Shown: positions 36,576 through 48,660, numbered from the stretch's first letter. The stretch is DNA of 64,000 nt from Desmodus rotundus (GCF_022682495.2 NC_071399.1:6429342-6493341), one strand, 5' to 3'. Program-made: numbers and translations. The notes: generated by a model not told the origin, from the letters alone.

Positions 36576-38505
36576 TATTTCAGTAACTTAGCCATCTAGC
36601 CCCTGGGTGCAAGTGGCAGAAAAGAAAGCTGTATGGTCCACAATCAAGCAAGGCCCCCTTCTTAACAGGGCGAAGGAGGGGGTCTGGAGTCAGACAAGAA
36701 AACCCAGGGGGCGAGGGGAATAGGTATCCCGGTTCCCAAGGGCTCCTGGGAACATGTGACCAGGATTTGTGGGAATTCACCTCCACAGTTGCGTCCTGGG
36801 CTCGTGGGCCATGATGCCCTCACTTCCTGGGAGAGCACATCACCACCGGCCAGGACGAGCACAGCTTGGTTCTAACCTCTTTGGTGGCTGAGACAGAGTC
36901 TCATTTATTGCTGCAAGCCCAGATTCTAGCACAGTGTGGCCTGTGGGAGGCGGGGGTGCAATGTCTCTGTCTATCACTGCAGCCCCACTGGGCAGGAGCC
37001 CAGTCTGCCAGTAGTTCGGGTGCCCGTTCAGGAAAGCTAAAGGGGACATCCTGAGGGTATAAGCAATAGTGTCGCTGCTCTTCACCAAGCAGCATAGTCA
37101 GTGTTGGGTTGACATCAGCTGTAATTAGAAGGGAAAGTGCAGCACATCTGGGCGCAAGACCTGGGGTCACCGCCTGGTCTGGACCACTCCCACGCCGTGA
37201 CGTGTGCATCCTCCTGTCTCTGCCCTTCAGTTTCTTCTTTAAAATGGGAGGGCACTTTGGAAACGCAACACAAAGATCAAAGATAATGGTTCCACATAGT
37301 AAAAGATACTGTATGCATACCAACTTTGTTTCTGCTTTCCCCCATTTTTGTCTGTAGACTGCAGAAGCAACTGACTACAAAAATCACTCTCAGAAAGACT
37401 GACCTGCAAAGATTAAAGGGGTCAGATACTATCTTTAAAGCCAACCACGTGTGAGGCAGATTGTCAGGGTTTTTTTCCTTTCAACACATGGTTCCGACCG
37501 GAGGGGAGACGGGCATCCCCTCAAGCACAGATGGGAGAACTGTGGGTAGGGGCTCCCCTGTTACTTTCTGCTTCGTCTGGAAATCGTTCTCCTCCTGCAG
37601 CCAGCGACCCCAGACGATCTGCCTATTACCCTGCGGACAGCAGCTTTGTCCTGCAGGAGTGTGGAGCTGAGGTTTCCACATTTAAATCCTTCCCGCCCAC
37701 CCCCTCTGAGAGCTGCAGCCGCGTTTGCTGCCCTGTGCCTGCCTGCTCTGAAGGAGGCTATCAGGTGCCTTAGAAGCCAGCCCTTCCTTGGCTGGAAATG
37801 TCCCCAAACTGTGGGTACACTCTGTGTCCCCTACTCTCTTCTAAGTGCTAGCAGCATTGCCGCTTTTCCCCTGTTTAATACAAGGTGTTAGTGGCAAAAC
37901 CATCTCCACTTTAGTGCTGTGCCTTAATCCTGCTTAGGTTACCTGGTTTATACACTTAAGCAGGGAGCTGCCCTTGAGCAGGGAGCTGGAAGTGGTTAAC
38001 TAGGCATTTTCACCGTCTGTCCTTGTGGTCCTCACTATCAAGTGCAATGAAATTGGGGCAGCCCTTCTGAATAAAAGCAACCCCTTGAGTTGGCAACATG
38101 CAATGTTCAGGACTCACAGGTGGCTGATATCTGCTCTCGGATGCAGAACACCCTGCCCCAGACCTGCCTTCATTCTGTTCTTTCCTTACCTCTTCCCATC
38201 CTGGCCAGTTCTCTCCCTTCTCCCTTCACTCCCTGGAACAGGCCGCTTCTAAGATCATACTGGACCGATGCAGAAGAAAAAGGCTTTCTGTGGGTGAGAA
38301 TGACCTCTCCAGGGAAGGAAGAAAAAGTTCCTCCCAGTCCTCTTCGCCTCCTCACCTGCTGTCTCCCTTCTCCTTCACATCCTCTGTATCTGCATCCCCA
38401 GCCTCTGTCTCCTCTCTCGCTCCATGACCTCCCATTCTCAAGACTCAGAACTCAGGATAATTCTGGTATTATTATAGTTCAGCTACAATCCAGTGGGCTA
38501 CACCG
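36576..38505. other. Unique, moderately GC-rich sequence
   Basis: Overlapping frames of 60-140 residues open on both strands between 36580 and 37890, with no domain recognised. A direct repeat 'agcagggagctg' occurs at 37959-37970 and 37977-37988. The 224-residue frame at 38090-38764, the longest in the window, begins here. It has low-complexity composition and reads through the GGT repeat, so it is judged noncoding. Confidence 0.45.
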
Positions 38506-38509
38506 TTTG

Positions 38510-38530
38510 TTGTTGGTGGTGGTGGTGGTG
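38510..38530. repeat. GGT/GTT microsatellite
   Basis: The run 'gttgttggtggtggtggtggtg' is a short trinucleotide repeat. It produces a poly-valine run in the overlapping spurious frame. Confidence 0.9.
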
Positions 38531-41239
38531 TTAGGGGAAAGAATAAACACGAAGCTGCCTTTTGTAAGGTGTTTACATAGGGAATATACTTTACATTACA
38601 AACAACCCACTCACTACATTAAGAACTCAACCCAGTCCGAAGTCGGGGACAGCTTACAGTGCTATGTGTATTTTGGATCACTGTCTTCTGTAGTTAAGAA
38701 ATCAAGATACTCCTCCAGTATACTAATGTATCAAACAGTCATATGTTTTGCTAAATCCTATTAATCTCTAACAGCATTCTAAATTTGTTTACTTAGCCCT
38801 GGCAGCCTGAGTGATGACGTACAGTTGATCTTTGTCTGGCGGAGCCCGAAACACCGGCCCAGGACGACACGTGGATCGGGCTCTGGGAAAAGCATGTGGG
38901 GTTAAATGTGCCAGCTGTGGGCCAGGCAGATGGCCGAGCAGCGGTGCCTCATGTTGTCATGCACATAATCTGATTTTCTGAAATGACCTCGAGACACCAG
39001 TTTGCTCTGCTGGGTATCAGGTGTGCTGCGAGGAGCTGGTCGCTGGGGAACGCCAGCACCACCTCCCAGCCCTTCTCCTCTGGGAGCTAATGGACAGCAC
39101 TCTCACTGGAAATGGCACCCTTTGCTCTTCGACCGGGAAGCAATTGTTAAAACGCCCGTAGCTTTAGCAGGCGGCGGGTGTGGCAGGACATCCTGGATAC
39201 ATGGTGGAAAAGAATGATTTTAGTTGCAACTTTGGCAACATTTGGAGTTCCTACAATGCACAAGGATGAGTTTAATTTTTGTTTAAACAACTGCTTGATA
39301 TCCATGTTTCCCTTCCTTCCTTCCTTTCTTTGCAGAGAGCTGTTTATTTATTTTTTTGATGTTAAACCTTCAAAAATTACTGTAAGTTCTGCAGTGAGAT
39401 ACCACAGCATTGTTTTCTCTTGGGTGAATAATAGTAATAATGAAGAGGTGTTGATTTTCCTTTCACTCAGAAAAGTGAAGGAAACAGAGGCTTGAGGTAT
39501 CTATTTAATAACCGAAAGACAAAGGATCTTACAAAATACAAGGAACTCAATTAGGAAACTCTAGTGATTTTTCCAACTATTTTAGTACACTTCTTTATTT
39601 TGCTTAAAAGATCAGATATTATGAAATTTTCAGCCTAAATTATTCTGTTATATCCTAAACCTAACAAATGGAAAATCTAATTTCTCTGTCTGGATTTATG
39701 TGATGCTAAAATCACATACTTTTATTCCTTGTCAAACACGTGTTTACTAGGTCAAGCAATTATTTTCAATTTGAGGGCCAGGATTATTAATAGACTAATA
39801 CAAATTTTTACTTTTCAAACACATGGGCTGATAAAACGAAGACAAGATGTTATCATCAGCGGAAATTCTCTGTAATGAGAGATCTTATAGTACAGGATCT
39901 GAAAGACAAATATATTGTGTAAAATATAACCTAGTAGCAATAGCTTTAAATTACTGTTCGTATCAATAGAGAAGAATATTCCTCCTGAGAACTTTGAGCT
40001 CTGGACATGCTATAATGTTTAGGGACTTCTGGGAGTACAACTCTGTTTTGATTTATCACGAAATCAATTTTATTTCATAGAGAAGAGCAATGTATTTTAA
40101 ATATTTGACATTTTTACTTGAGGACTGCATGGGGAAGCACTGCTCTGCCCACATTCGAGGTGTGGTGTCAAAGCAATAGACTAGGAGCTTGAAAAAGCTG
40201 AAAAAAAAATTATCTGAAGACTACCTGAAGGAACGAGGTATATCCAGCAGGATGGCTGGAGAAGCAGGGATTAGGCGCTCCATGGGTTGTGTTTTCGGGG
40301 ACTGAAGGACCAGCCATGAGCAACAGGTGCTATTCTTGTGGCTCAGAAAGACAGAATTACCATGAAAGAATAGAACATAGACAGTATTTCATTAGGTAAA
40401 AGAATGAGCTGACTATTTCCTAAAACTATGACAGGTAGGGTGTGTTCCAACATTACATGGCCATGGCCACTATACAGGAATTCTGAAACAGCAATACGAA
40501 CCATTTCACAGGGTCGGTGTCCCGAAGGTGAGAGCTTGGACCACATCGCCTTGAAGTTCCCTTCCACGAGGCTGACTCCTGTCCTCCTCAGTGAATCTGT
40601 ACACATCCTTTATCTTCACACACAGGTATATGTTGGTATCCATTCTGGTCCAGCCTTACAGTTTTCCAGTCTAGTCCTTGCTGTCAGCTCCTCTACCTCC
40701 AAAGTTGATTCCACCTTTATTCCTCTACATGCCATAGAAAGATTTATTTTCACATGCGTAAAGTTGGTAGAGGGAAGCTCAAGTCAATACTTCTCGAAGA
40801 GCTTTCGGGGTGAGAATCTTCCTATTGAAAAGCCAAGACTGTCTTAAACAGTAGAGAGGTTGCTCACATTTTAGATATAATCCTCTAAAATTACATCACA
40901 CCAGCCCATGGCACAGGATGAAATGCATCTAAACTCCCTGTCTTCCTTTTCAGAATCTGTTTACAAACTGCTTCCTAAACACAGATGGAACCTTTTCTGC
41001 CTGCACACACGAACTTGTGTGTTTATTCCTGTACTTCCGATCTTGGTGACGTTTTGTCCTTTAGCCGGACACCAGGTTATTTTTTAGACACGTCCTAGGG
41101 AAAGGTGGCCCTTGCCCCGCAGCCAGCCTCACAAATTCCTGACGCACACACATTCATTCCGCATTCTTCTCACATGTTGCTTAACAGCCTGCATGATCAC
41201 CGCTTTGCAGCACCAGATGGGGTTCTTGCGTAGCGGTGA
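38531..41239. other. Unique sequence, nothing recognised
   Basis: No gene is supported. A short CCTT run lies at 39310-39330. A 139-residue plus frame (40428-40847) shows no domain and overlaps an 87-residue antisense frame. Confidence 0.45.
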
Positions 41240-42560
41240 AACAGACGAGATGCTAAAATCGATTGTTTTATCAACAATCAGTTGCAGATAAAAATCATTT
41301 TAATGAGAGAAATTAATGGTGTTTGCAAACATGATGTTAATTAAAGAACATTGCTTCGGCGGGGCTTTTTTCCCCTTCGCCTCTCTTTTTTCTGCACACC
41401 ATTTTTTGTTACCCATGACATCTCTCATTATTGACTCATGCCCCAAAGAAAAGGCGATTAAAATCTGCTTTTGTTTGATGTAGCTTTTATTGAAGAAAGA
41501 AATAGATCTTTCTGAAGCTTCCTGGTGAGATGAAAGTCTAATTATCTCCACAAATGAAAGGAAAAGCTTTAATTAGGCCTGTGCTGAATCTGCGCACTGC
41601 GAATTTGTGCATTGTGATGGATGGGGCCCGCATCTCCTTCGTGACTGCCTCGGAAATAATGAAGGAAGAGGAGAGGTGCCCGCACCCAGGATTCAGCTGG
41701 CAGAGTGGAGTGGGAGGCACACCTGGGTTGCGAGCAAGTGCCCAGAGCAGCTGCCACAGGCCCTGCTTCGGCGCAGGGCATTGTGCTGTTTTACAGCCTC
41801 CCTCTGAGCTTTGATCTCTTCCCAGACAGCAGGGGTCCTAACAAATCAAGCTTTTCATGTTTCTCTCAGTTTTACTCTCTTTTGCTTCACCGTTGGCACT
41901 TGAACTCCAAAGAGGACGGATAAAATATTGTCTTTTTCTGAAGCAATTAATAATCAGCAGCTGACGTGATTGAAGTGGGTATTATGCCTTACGAGGAGTA
42001 TTTTCAGATTGACTGTAGAGAGGAAGCTGGGGAGAGAGATGAATTATTTATTGAACTTTTTAGCTGTTTACCTCACTGTTTATGATTTTACTTAACATTT
42101 GTGCACAAAGCTTAATCCATAGGCACATTTTAGGGAATGGGCTGAAATGTCCACCTGGCTATGAAGGGCGATATTGAGAATTATTTCAGATTGACAGTGG
42201 TCACATTGAGAACCCAAGAAAATATCAGATGTAGCTGGATCCCTTGTTTCTCCCTTTTGCCGTGTTGAATGCAGTCCTGTCTATTGCCCCGCAGTCGGTC
42301 CCATTGAGGGCAGGGAGGTCAAACTGCAACTTGCTCTCTCTCGCTGCTTGCTGTTAATCTGTTCTTTTCAGGGGATCCAAAAGCACTTCTGACGTGAGGC
42401 ATGATTGGGATTATTTCAAACACTTTTTTTTTTTGGCCAGAATTCAAAAAGAAGTTAGGAAGGAAAAAATAACAAAATTGAGCAGCCTGTACTGGGAATT
42501 TGACGCCCCTCCCCACCTGCTGCCTATCCTTCTTTGGTTAGGAATCCCCTATGATGAAGG
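41240..42560. promoter_or_regulatory. Candidate conserved noncoding element cluster
   Basis: This repeat-free block of about 1.3 kb combines homeodomain-type palindromes ('ttaattaa' at 41337-41344, 'taatta' at 41570-41575), a forkhead-like perfect palindrome 'gtttgcaaac' (41321-41330) and TALE-like words such as 'gattgacagtgg'. Small frames overlap on all strands without domain content. It has the texture of a developmental enhancer cluster and leads directly into two hairpins. Conservation is untested, so this is inference. Confidence 0.3.
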
Positions 42561-42561
42561 A

Positions 42562-42619
42562 ATGATGAATTTGTTTCCAAGGTTAAGATACATATTTACC
42601 TTGGAAACAAATTCAGCAT
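42562..42619. ncRNA. Near-perfect 58-nt hairpin, possible microRNA-like precursor
   Basis: The arms 42562-42583 and 42598-42619 pair over 22 positions with one mismatch (42565 against 42616). Eighteen consecutive pairs, 'tgaatttgtttccaaggt' with 'accttggaaacaaattca', are perfect. The loop is 14 bases (42584-42597). Arm length, loop size and total size are within the range of animal pre-microRNAs. I do not recognise the arm sequence as a known microRNA. It could be transcribed from either strand or be a simple cruciform-forming palindrome. No transcription evidence exists in the sequence. Confidence 0.35.
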
Positions 42620-42964
42620 ATATAGATTATGCCATTAACTCAAATTTTAGGAGAAAAGAAATTGCACCGACTGGGACTTTCCCATTGTTAGAGGTAACTT
42701 TTGTAAACTGCAGAGAAACCACCTTTAGGCGAACTTCCTATGTGATAGAGGTCGAGACAGGCAGTGAAGTTGTTCGGTGAATGGAGTACCTGTCAAATTA
42801 GCAGAGGCAATGATTAAGTTAGGGGCTGACTTGTTCTGTGGGTGGAAAATTTGAAACGAGTGCTTTCCTGAACAAGGTTGATTGCTCTCCTCACATTATG
42901 AAGTTTATTCTTTACAGCTGGAGTGTAATTCTGTCTTCTTTGTTTTGAACACTTTTTGTAATTT

Positions 42965-43002
42965 CTTTGTAACTCTTTGGTCCTTCCAAAAGAGTTACAA
43001 AG
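42965..43002. other. Second hairpin, 16-bp stem with one bulge
   Basis: The left arm 'ctttgtaactctttgg' (42965-42980) pairs with 'ccaaaagagttacaaag' (42986-43002), with a single bulged A and a 5-base loop. The stem is shorter than usual for a microRNA precursor. It lies 345 bp downstream of the first hairpin in the same repeat-poor block. The two arms are unrelated in sequence to the first hairpin. Confidence 0.6.
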
Positions 43003-44156
43003 TGTGCTTCCTTCTTGTCCCTTGCTGACTGTTCCCTTCCCTTAGAGAAAGCTTTCCGGCGGGTTCCGTCTCAGGGTATGATCACTGCTGTTTATGGATT
43101 TCATCCACAGACCTGACCTTCTGGCAGGTGGCTGGCACCCAGCAGGAGGGCCTCATTCAGGTCACAATAAGGAATCAGAAGGTCCAAACAGAACTTGACA
43201 GCTGCTTTCCTGAAACGATGTCAGTTATGGTCAAAACAGCTTCTGGGGAAGAAGGAATCTACAGAAGTGCTCAGGCTTGGGGCAATTTAGAGAGCATTGT
43301 CATGAATTAGGGGAGAACAGATGAAATCAAACAGTTAAGACCACAGCGCACGTGAGTGCCAGGACTGAGTCCTTCCCTTAAAGTCAGAGCATGTCGTTTG
43401 GGTGGGAACCTTCGTTAACCCTGTGATTTATTTCAGTGGAGGAGAGCATCAGTGCTCGATTGTGAAATAAAACTAAAACCCAGTGCCAGAGAACAGATGT
43501 AAGCGAACCCCCTCATTAAATGCTCAAGTTCCTCCTTTCACGCTTTATCTGCGTCAACATTCAATTTCACTCTTTGGGGCTCAGCACCGCCTCCGCCGTG
43601 TGTGAGTTCAATAGACGGAAGTGTCTTGCGTGGGAGTGTGGACGTACAATGTTTATGACTCGAAGTGGGAACGACGGTGACACTGTGGCGATCACAGAGC
43701 TTGGGGGACTCTGCGAAGTCAATCTTGTTTGCTGGTAGTCAACTTTCACAGCAGCAAATACCTTAACCTGACCTTTGTTACCTCCTTTTTCAAATTGGTA
43801 CGCTACTCAAGCCCATGTAAAGCCAAAGTTAGGATATTAAACTTTGGAACAAGTTAGAAAATCATCCAAGTTAAAAAAATAAACAAATAAAAAGCCCTTT
43901 GGCGATCCCCGCATTCTTCCCAAAGCTATTTATTAATACTGTGCTCAGTTTGCCACTAATTCTTCAGAAGGGTCAAAGTGTTTTGTAATAGTAGCCTTAA
44001 AATAAACACTTTTACTAAACAAATACACAAAAACCTATTAAAGCAGGTAAATTACAGTTACTCAATACATGACTAATTTATTGAATACTCATCTGAACAT
44101 TCTAATGAGTATCCAATAAGTATAATAACTACATGAATATCCATAATTTCTAAAAA
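43003..44156. other. Unique sequence, nothing recognised
   Basis: There are short frames only. A possible acceptor-like 'gatttcatccacag' ends at 43110 before a 60-residue frame (43128-43310), but no donor or domain supports an exon. Confidence 0.45.
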
Positions 44157-44670
44157 AGGCTTGTATTTGTGAAAACTCAGATTGACCTTGAGGGAATTAT
44201 GCTAAAGGAAATAAGTCAGAGGAAGACAAATACTGTGTGATATCCCTTATGTATGAAATCTGTAAGACAAACAAAAAAACAATAACCAGACCCATAGGAA
44301 AGAGAAATCAGATCTGCGGTGATTAGAGGTGGGGTTAGGGGAGGGGGGCTGGAGGAGGGGAGTCAAGAGGTGGAAAGTTCCGGTTCTGAGATAAGTAGGT
44401 GCCCGGTATGTAGTATAGGTGATGAACATAATGAACACTGCTGTGTGGATGTTTGGAAGGTGTTAAGGGAGTAGATCCTGAGAGTTCTCATCATGAGAAA
44501 GTTTGTTTTTCTTTGTTTGCATCCATATAAGATGATGGATGGCAACTAAAATTATTGCAGTATCGTGGTCATCATTTCACAGTATTTGTAAGTTGAGTCA
44601 CTGCGCTGTACACCTTAAACTTATACAGTGTAGGTCCATTGTATCTCAGTAAAACCGGAAAGAATAAAAT
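44157..44670 (+). mobile_element. L1 3' end (L1MA/L1MB-like), plus strand
   Basis: This is a recognisable L1 3' end: 'ggaagacaaatactgtgtgatatcccttatgtatgaaatctgtaagacaaacaaaaaaacaataacc', 'gagaaatcagatctgcggtgattagaggtggggttagggg', 'ggtggaaagttccggttctgagataagtaggtgcccggtatg', 'gagtagatcctgagagttctcatcatgag', 'ggtcatcatttcacagtatttgtaagttgagtcactgcgctgtacaccttaaacttatacagtg' and 'tatctcagtaaaacc'. It ends in A-rich sequence. It is 5'-truncated, non-coding, and carries a G-quadruplex motif at 44331-44360. Confidence 0.93.
44331..44360 (+). other. G-quadruplex motif within L1 3' UTR
   Basis: Four G runs of four or more bases with loops of 3, 1 and 8 bases (GGGG-TTA-GGGG-A-GGGGGG-loop-GGGG). 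Guanine-rich polypurine tracts are a known feature of mammalian L1 3' UTRs. Confidence 0.75.
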
Positions 44671-45529
44671 ATACAAAAGAAAATAAAAGAACCAATACAT
44701 ATATAAATATTAAAAATTAAGTTTAAAAAGACAAGTAAATAACTAAATAAGTGTATGTATGAATATATGAACAGTTTTGAAATTCAAAAAAATATCTGAG
44801 TACACTAACTCAAATTAAGTAAGGTACATACAGTAAGGTTCTAAAAGTGAGGAGGGAAAATTTCTGTTTTTAAAGACATTGCTGACACCCCCACACCCCC
44901 CAGAAAAAACGTCTCTTAGGACAGTGTGAAAGGGGGAGGGTTGGGGACCGCCTTTGCAGCATCCTCTGGCCACTCCCCATACCACAGCCCTGCCCCGGGC
45001 TCAGGAAGACAAAGCCGAGAGCCAAGGCCTTGGACCCCAGCTCAGCTGGCCCTGTTTGGGCAGTCTCTCTCCCTCTCTCTGCCTTTACTTCTTCATCTAG
45101 GAAAGGGGAGTTCCAGAATGCTTGCCATCCACGGTGGCTGTTAGAAGGCTTTAGAAACAGCATTTTTTAAATCTCATTGATCAAAAGAGTTGTGCTGTAG
45201 GACCGCCTTGTCTATGAAGACTATTCCCTGAACACAGGCCCTGCTTTCTCCTGGATTCTAGCACGAGGGGTAACCAGGGAGTACAAGACATTGTCAGAAG
45301 AACCGACCCCTGGACTGCTGTGGGGGGCAGAGTGGAGCGCTTTGGGCAGCCCGTGGGTCTAGAACACCAGGGTGTGCCGTCAGACAGTGAGGGAGGGGTG
45401 CAAAAGTAGGACTAGGCTGTGGCAGAGACAAAACTGGCCCCCATGCCAGTCCTTCCCAGACCCGTGCTAAGTTAGACTCCGTGCCTCTGAGAGTCTGCAG
45501 TGAGGCACCGAGTACCACCCCTTCCGTGA
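44671..45529. other. Unique sequence, nothing recognised
   Basis: AT-rich at first, GC-richer from 44880. Frames of 72-97 residues overlap on opposite strands without domains. Confidence 0.45.
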
Positions 45530-45534
45530 ACTCT

Positions 45535-45840
45535 CCGTCAGCTTCAGGATGAAGTTCAAAGTCTTCAGCACAACTCTAGAAAGTCTCCAGCACAATCTGT
45601 CTCCTATCCCCTATCTCTGCATAGCCACTGTCTGTATGGCTCACGGCTCACCCTTCATGAAGCCAATGTCCCAGCCACCCCAAATCTCTTCCCATACATG
45701 TCTGCCCCTGCCTGGCTTCCTCCTCCAGGCTGCCAGCCTGGGTTTACTCAGCCCCCCCACTATCTGTAATGTAGCCCTTATTCTGCACTATTGTCTTCTG
45801 TCGGCCTCATGTTTCCCCTTGAGAAGTTTCTACCACGTTC
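45535..45840 (-). mobile_element. L2 LINE remnant, minus strand
   Basis: The plus strand follows reverse-complement LINE2: 'aggatgaagttcaaagtcttcagcacaactctagaaagtctccagcacaatctgtctcctatcccctatctctgcatagccactgtctg', where the consensus has 'ataaagtccaaactccttagcatggcctacaaggccctccatgatctggcccctgcctacc'. Pyrimidine-rich text continues to about 45840. The 122-residue frame here (45549-45917) is a by-product of the repeat. Confidence 0.65.
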
Positions 45841-48529
45841 CCTTCCAGCCAAGGATGACGCCATTTTTCTCCGTGTTGCCAAGTCACAGCACAGTAGCTG
45901 GCAGGTACCAGCACTAGAAACAGAAAGCTTTTTTAAAAAATTTTTAAATAAGAAAATGCCACTCTTTCAAGAGTGAAGAAAGGTAGACAATTGGTATAAC
46001 CTCTGCAATATGAAGTATTTATTTATGAATCATTACAAGTCAGCCCTAACTGTCTGGTGCTCCAGCCATAGTTTCCTCCCTTACGTGGTAAATATGAAAG
46101 TTCATTTTTTAAAATAGGAATTTAAAAAAATTCCTATGCTTTGAATGCTTGCAAACACCTAAATTTAATTTCTTGGCTAAACCCACTCATCACCCAGGCT
46201 CTGGCACTTTCACTTACAGAGTCTGTGAATCAGTTTACCCATGCACTTAAAAGTGATTTTATAGGAAGCAAGCAAATATAAATAACTATCGAAGTACCTT
46301 TCCCTCTCCCGTCAGGGTAGCAACCTGCCCTCCAGGGCCTACGTAACGTATCAGGTGCACAAGTTTAGACTCATTTAGATTAGAAGTAGCCCAGAATGTG
46401 GGTGAGACACATATTTATCATCTTGATTTATTAAGGAGCAGCTGTAGAATGATACTAATTAAGTGTCTACCCTTTCTTTTCGAGACTGTAATTGTTTTTG
46501 GAGCAAGCCTAAATGTAAGGAAATGAAAAGGCAGGGCATTTGAATTCATTAAATCTCCATTATAAAGACCACGTTCCTTCCATTTCCCAGCAACTTACAC
46601 ATTTAAGGAGGGCGCCCCCATGGCTTACAAAAACTTGCACAGTAGACACTTCTCTGAAACATTTTTGTGGCATCATTTATACCATTTGGATCACTTAGTC
46701 AAGAGCTCCTGAGGGTCTCAGCCTGTGAAGCTCTGTGCTTGGTTTGCAGCTCCCCCCACCCCGCTCACCCCGTGGCCAATATCCAATCATTCATCATCTT
46801 TTAAACAGAAGCGATATAAGTACTTACATGCAAGAGAAATGTAAACATCCTATGTGCTTTTAAAAATGTTGTTGCTCTTCAGACATTCTGTGGAAATCAT
46901 ATTTTCTACCTTTACCAGCTAGAAACAGAGCAACTGTAACTACATCTGTTTAAAAAAAAAAAAAAAGATTAACCAGACACCCTCAGAGTGTAAGGGTGGT
47001 TTCTTCATTAACAGTACCTAGAAAGCTCTGATAAAAGTAAATGCAAAAGTTTTGGATTAGTTGTGACAATAAAATGTGTCAACAAAATGAAGGCAATAGT
47101 CCCAATGATTTTATGAGTATAATTCTAGTAAGAGGTGGTGAATGGGAGAGCTTTCCATTGTAGGCTTCTGGCCTAACTTTTAAAAAATACAATACAGAAC
47201 CTCAAATCTCTGCTTCCACACTATCCACAAAATGACAAAGAATAAAGAAAAGTAATAACTGGGCTTAAATAAAAAGGAACACTGCACAGTTATAAAATTG
47301 CCAAGGCTTTAGCAGGATGTCCCTGCCTGTTATCCCCATCACTTGCTTCCTTGTTCTACTTAAAAGTCCCTCCTCTTTAAATATCTCTGAGCACAGCCAC
47401 CTATAAACTAGCTGCATGAGGCAGGCTGGCTCTTCTAATTGGGCAGTTGTGACTGCAGCATTAAACAAGTTTTTGTTTTTTGTTTTTTTTTTCCTTTTAG
47501 AGAATGCTGCAGAACTAACAACAGCAACAAAAAGTTTCCTAGAAAATAATTTTTAGCATCAGCTAGAAGTTTAGAAATATATTTTAAATGAAATAAAGAA
47601 ATAGTACAAGTGCAACTATAGCAATTCTGCCGAACCATAATGAATAGCATGCCCTTCAGTTGCAACAGGAAATAAAACAATCACAGTTTGGAAAACAGTA
47701 AAAAATTCTTATTCCTTTAAAAACTTGGCCCAGGGGAGGTTCACTCTCAGTTTCAACTGAGACCATTTCTCCAGCAGTGGGGCATGCTTCTGGGAGGACG
47801 TAAGATCAGTGATTCCATTTCTGAGATTCTAGTGGCAGTGTAAATGTTTTTCTTCATTTAAAGCTTTGGCTCACTGACTTGTTATGTGCCTACCTTGTTA
47901 GCGTCCTATTAAAAATTCCAGTTTGGGAGGAAATGTCATTATTCAGAGCAGTTAACAACTTTCTTTAGCTCTGTCTCGTATGTACTTTTGCTATAAATTA
48001 TGATAGAGAAAAAATGTGAAATAAAAGCTCCAAATGGTTATATTATTCCCCTGGATTAAAAACAATGTAAGCCTGATTTTCTACACATGGAACTGTTTCA
48101 CATTAGATTACTCGGCCCTGCAGAAATCTGTGGAAAGGCGGTGCTTTCTGAAGTTGCCTAATGTCTCACACCTGCAGGCAGCGGGGCGCCTGCTGCGGCA
48201 GCTCGCGCAGGTGTGCTGAGGTCAGGTGGGGGCTTCTGGCCAGATCTGCCCCATCTGGATTGTCAGGCCTGACTGCCACTGGTGGCGGGGTGTCCTCAGT
48301 CCCATCACTGTCTGCCACAAGCCCCAGAGAGCAGCAAACAGTCTCCTTAGAATGGTTAAACCCACTCTTCCGAGTATGAATAAAAGGTGATTTGCTCTCC
48401 TTGTCGACACTTACTAGTGCGGTGCTGGGGCCTGGCAGACACGCAGGCGACTTGAAGAATGGCTGTTGAGTGGAAGTTCCACGTCCTGTGCAGGTTGGCA
48501 GCACTTTGGAACCCACCTTGAGACAGGTC
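45841..48529. other. Unique sequence with one small hairpin
   Basis: No gene is supported. A 10-bp perfect inverted repeat with a 4-base loop ('ataggaattt'/'aaattcctat') lies at 46114-46137, and an A run lies at about 46952-46965. The 48160-48540 interval is GC-richer and opens short frames on both strands. Confidence 0.45.
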
Positions 48530-48660
48530 TTGGTTCTTCCCATTTTGTAGGGCAGGTAACTGAGGCCAAGAGGAGTTCAGTGAATTCCCCAAGGATGCAC
48601 ACCATTAATAAATCAGTGGTAGGGTCACGGCAGAAGTCCGAGTTGGATTTTTGTTGAAAC
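48530..48660 (-). mobile_element. MIR-like SINE remnant, minus strand
   Basis: The text 'cccattttgtagggcaggtaactgaggccaagaggagttcagtgaattccccaaggatgcacaccattaataaatcagtggtagggtcacggcagaagtccgagttgga' follows reverse MIR ('cccattttacagatgaggaaactgaggcacagagaggttaagtaacttgcccaaggtcacacagc...'). Confidence 0.7.

Noticed and set aside
38090..38764. Longest open frame in the window (224 residues, plus strand)
   Set aside because: It crosses a GGT microsatellite that produces poly-valine, has low-complexity proline/serine/leucine composition, contains no domain, and lacks splice or poly-A context expected of a gene or processed copy.
43111..43310. Possible exon after 'gatttcatccacag'
   Set aside because: The 60-residue frame has no matching donor at its end, no domain, and an ordinary stop.
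45549..45917. 122-residue plus-strand frame
   Set aside because: The sequence matches reverse-complement LINE2, so the frame is a by-product of a pyrimidine-rich repeat.
46114..46137. 10-bp inverted repeat with 4-base loop as a terminator or microRNA
   Set aside because: It is AT-rich, too short for a microRNA precursor, and bacterial-type terminators are not relevant in this genome.
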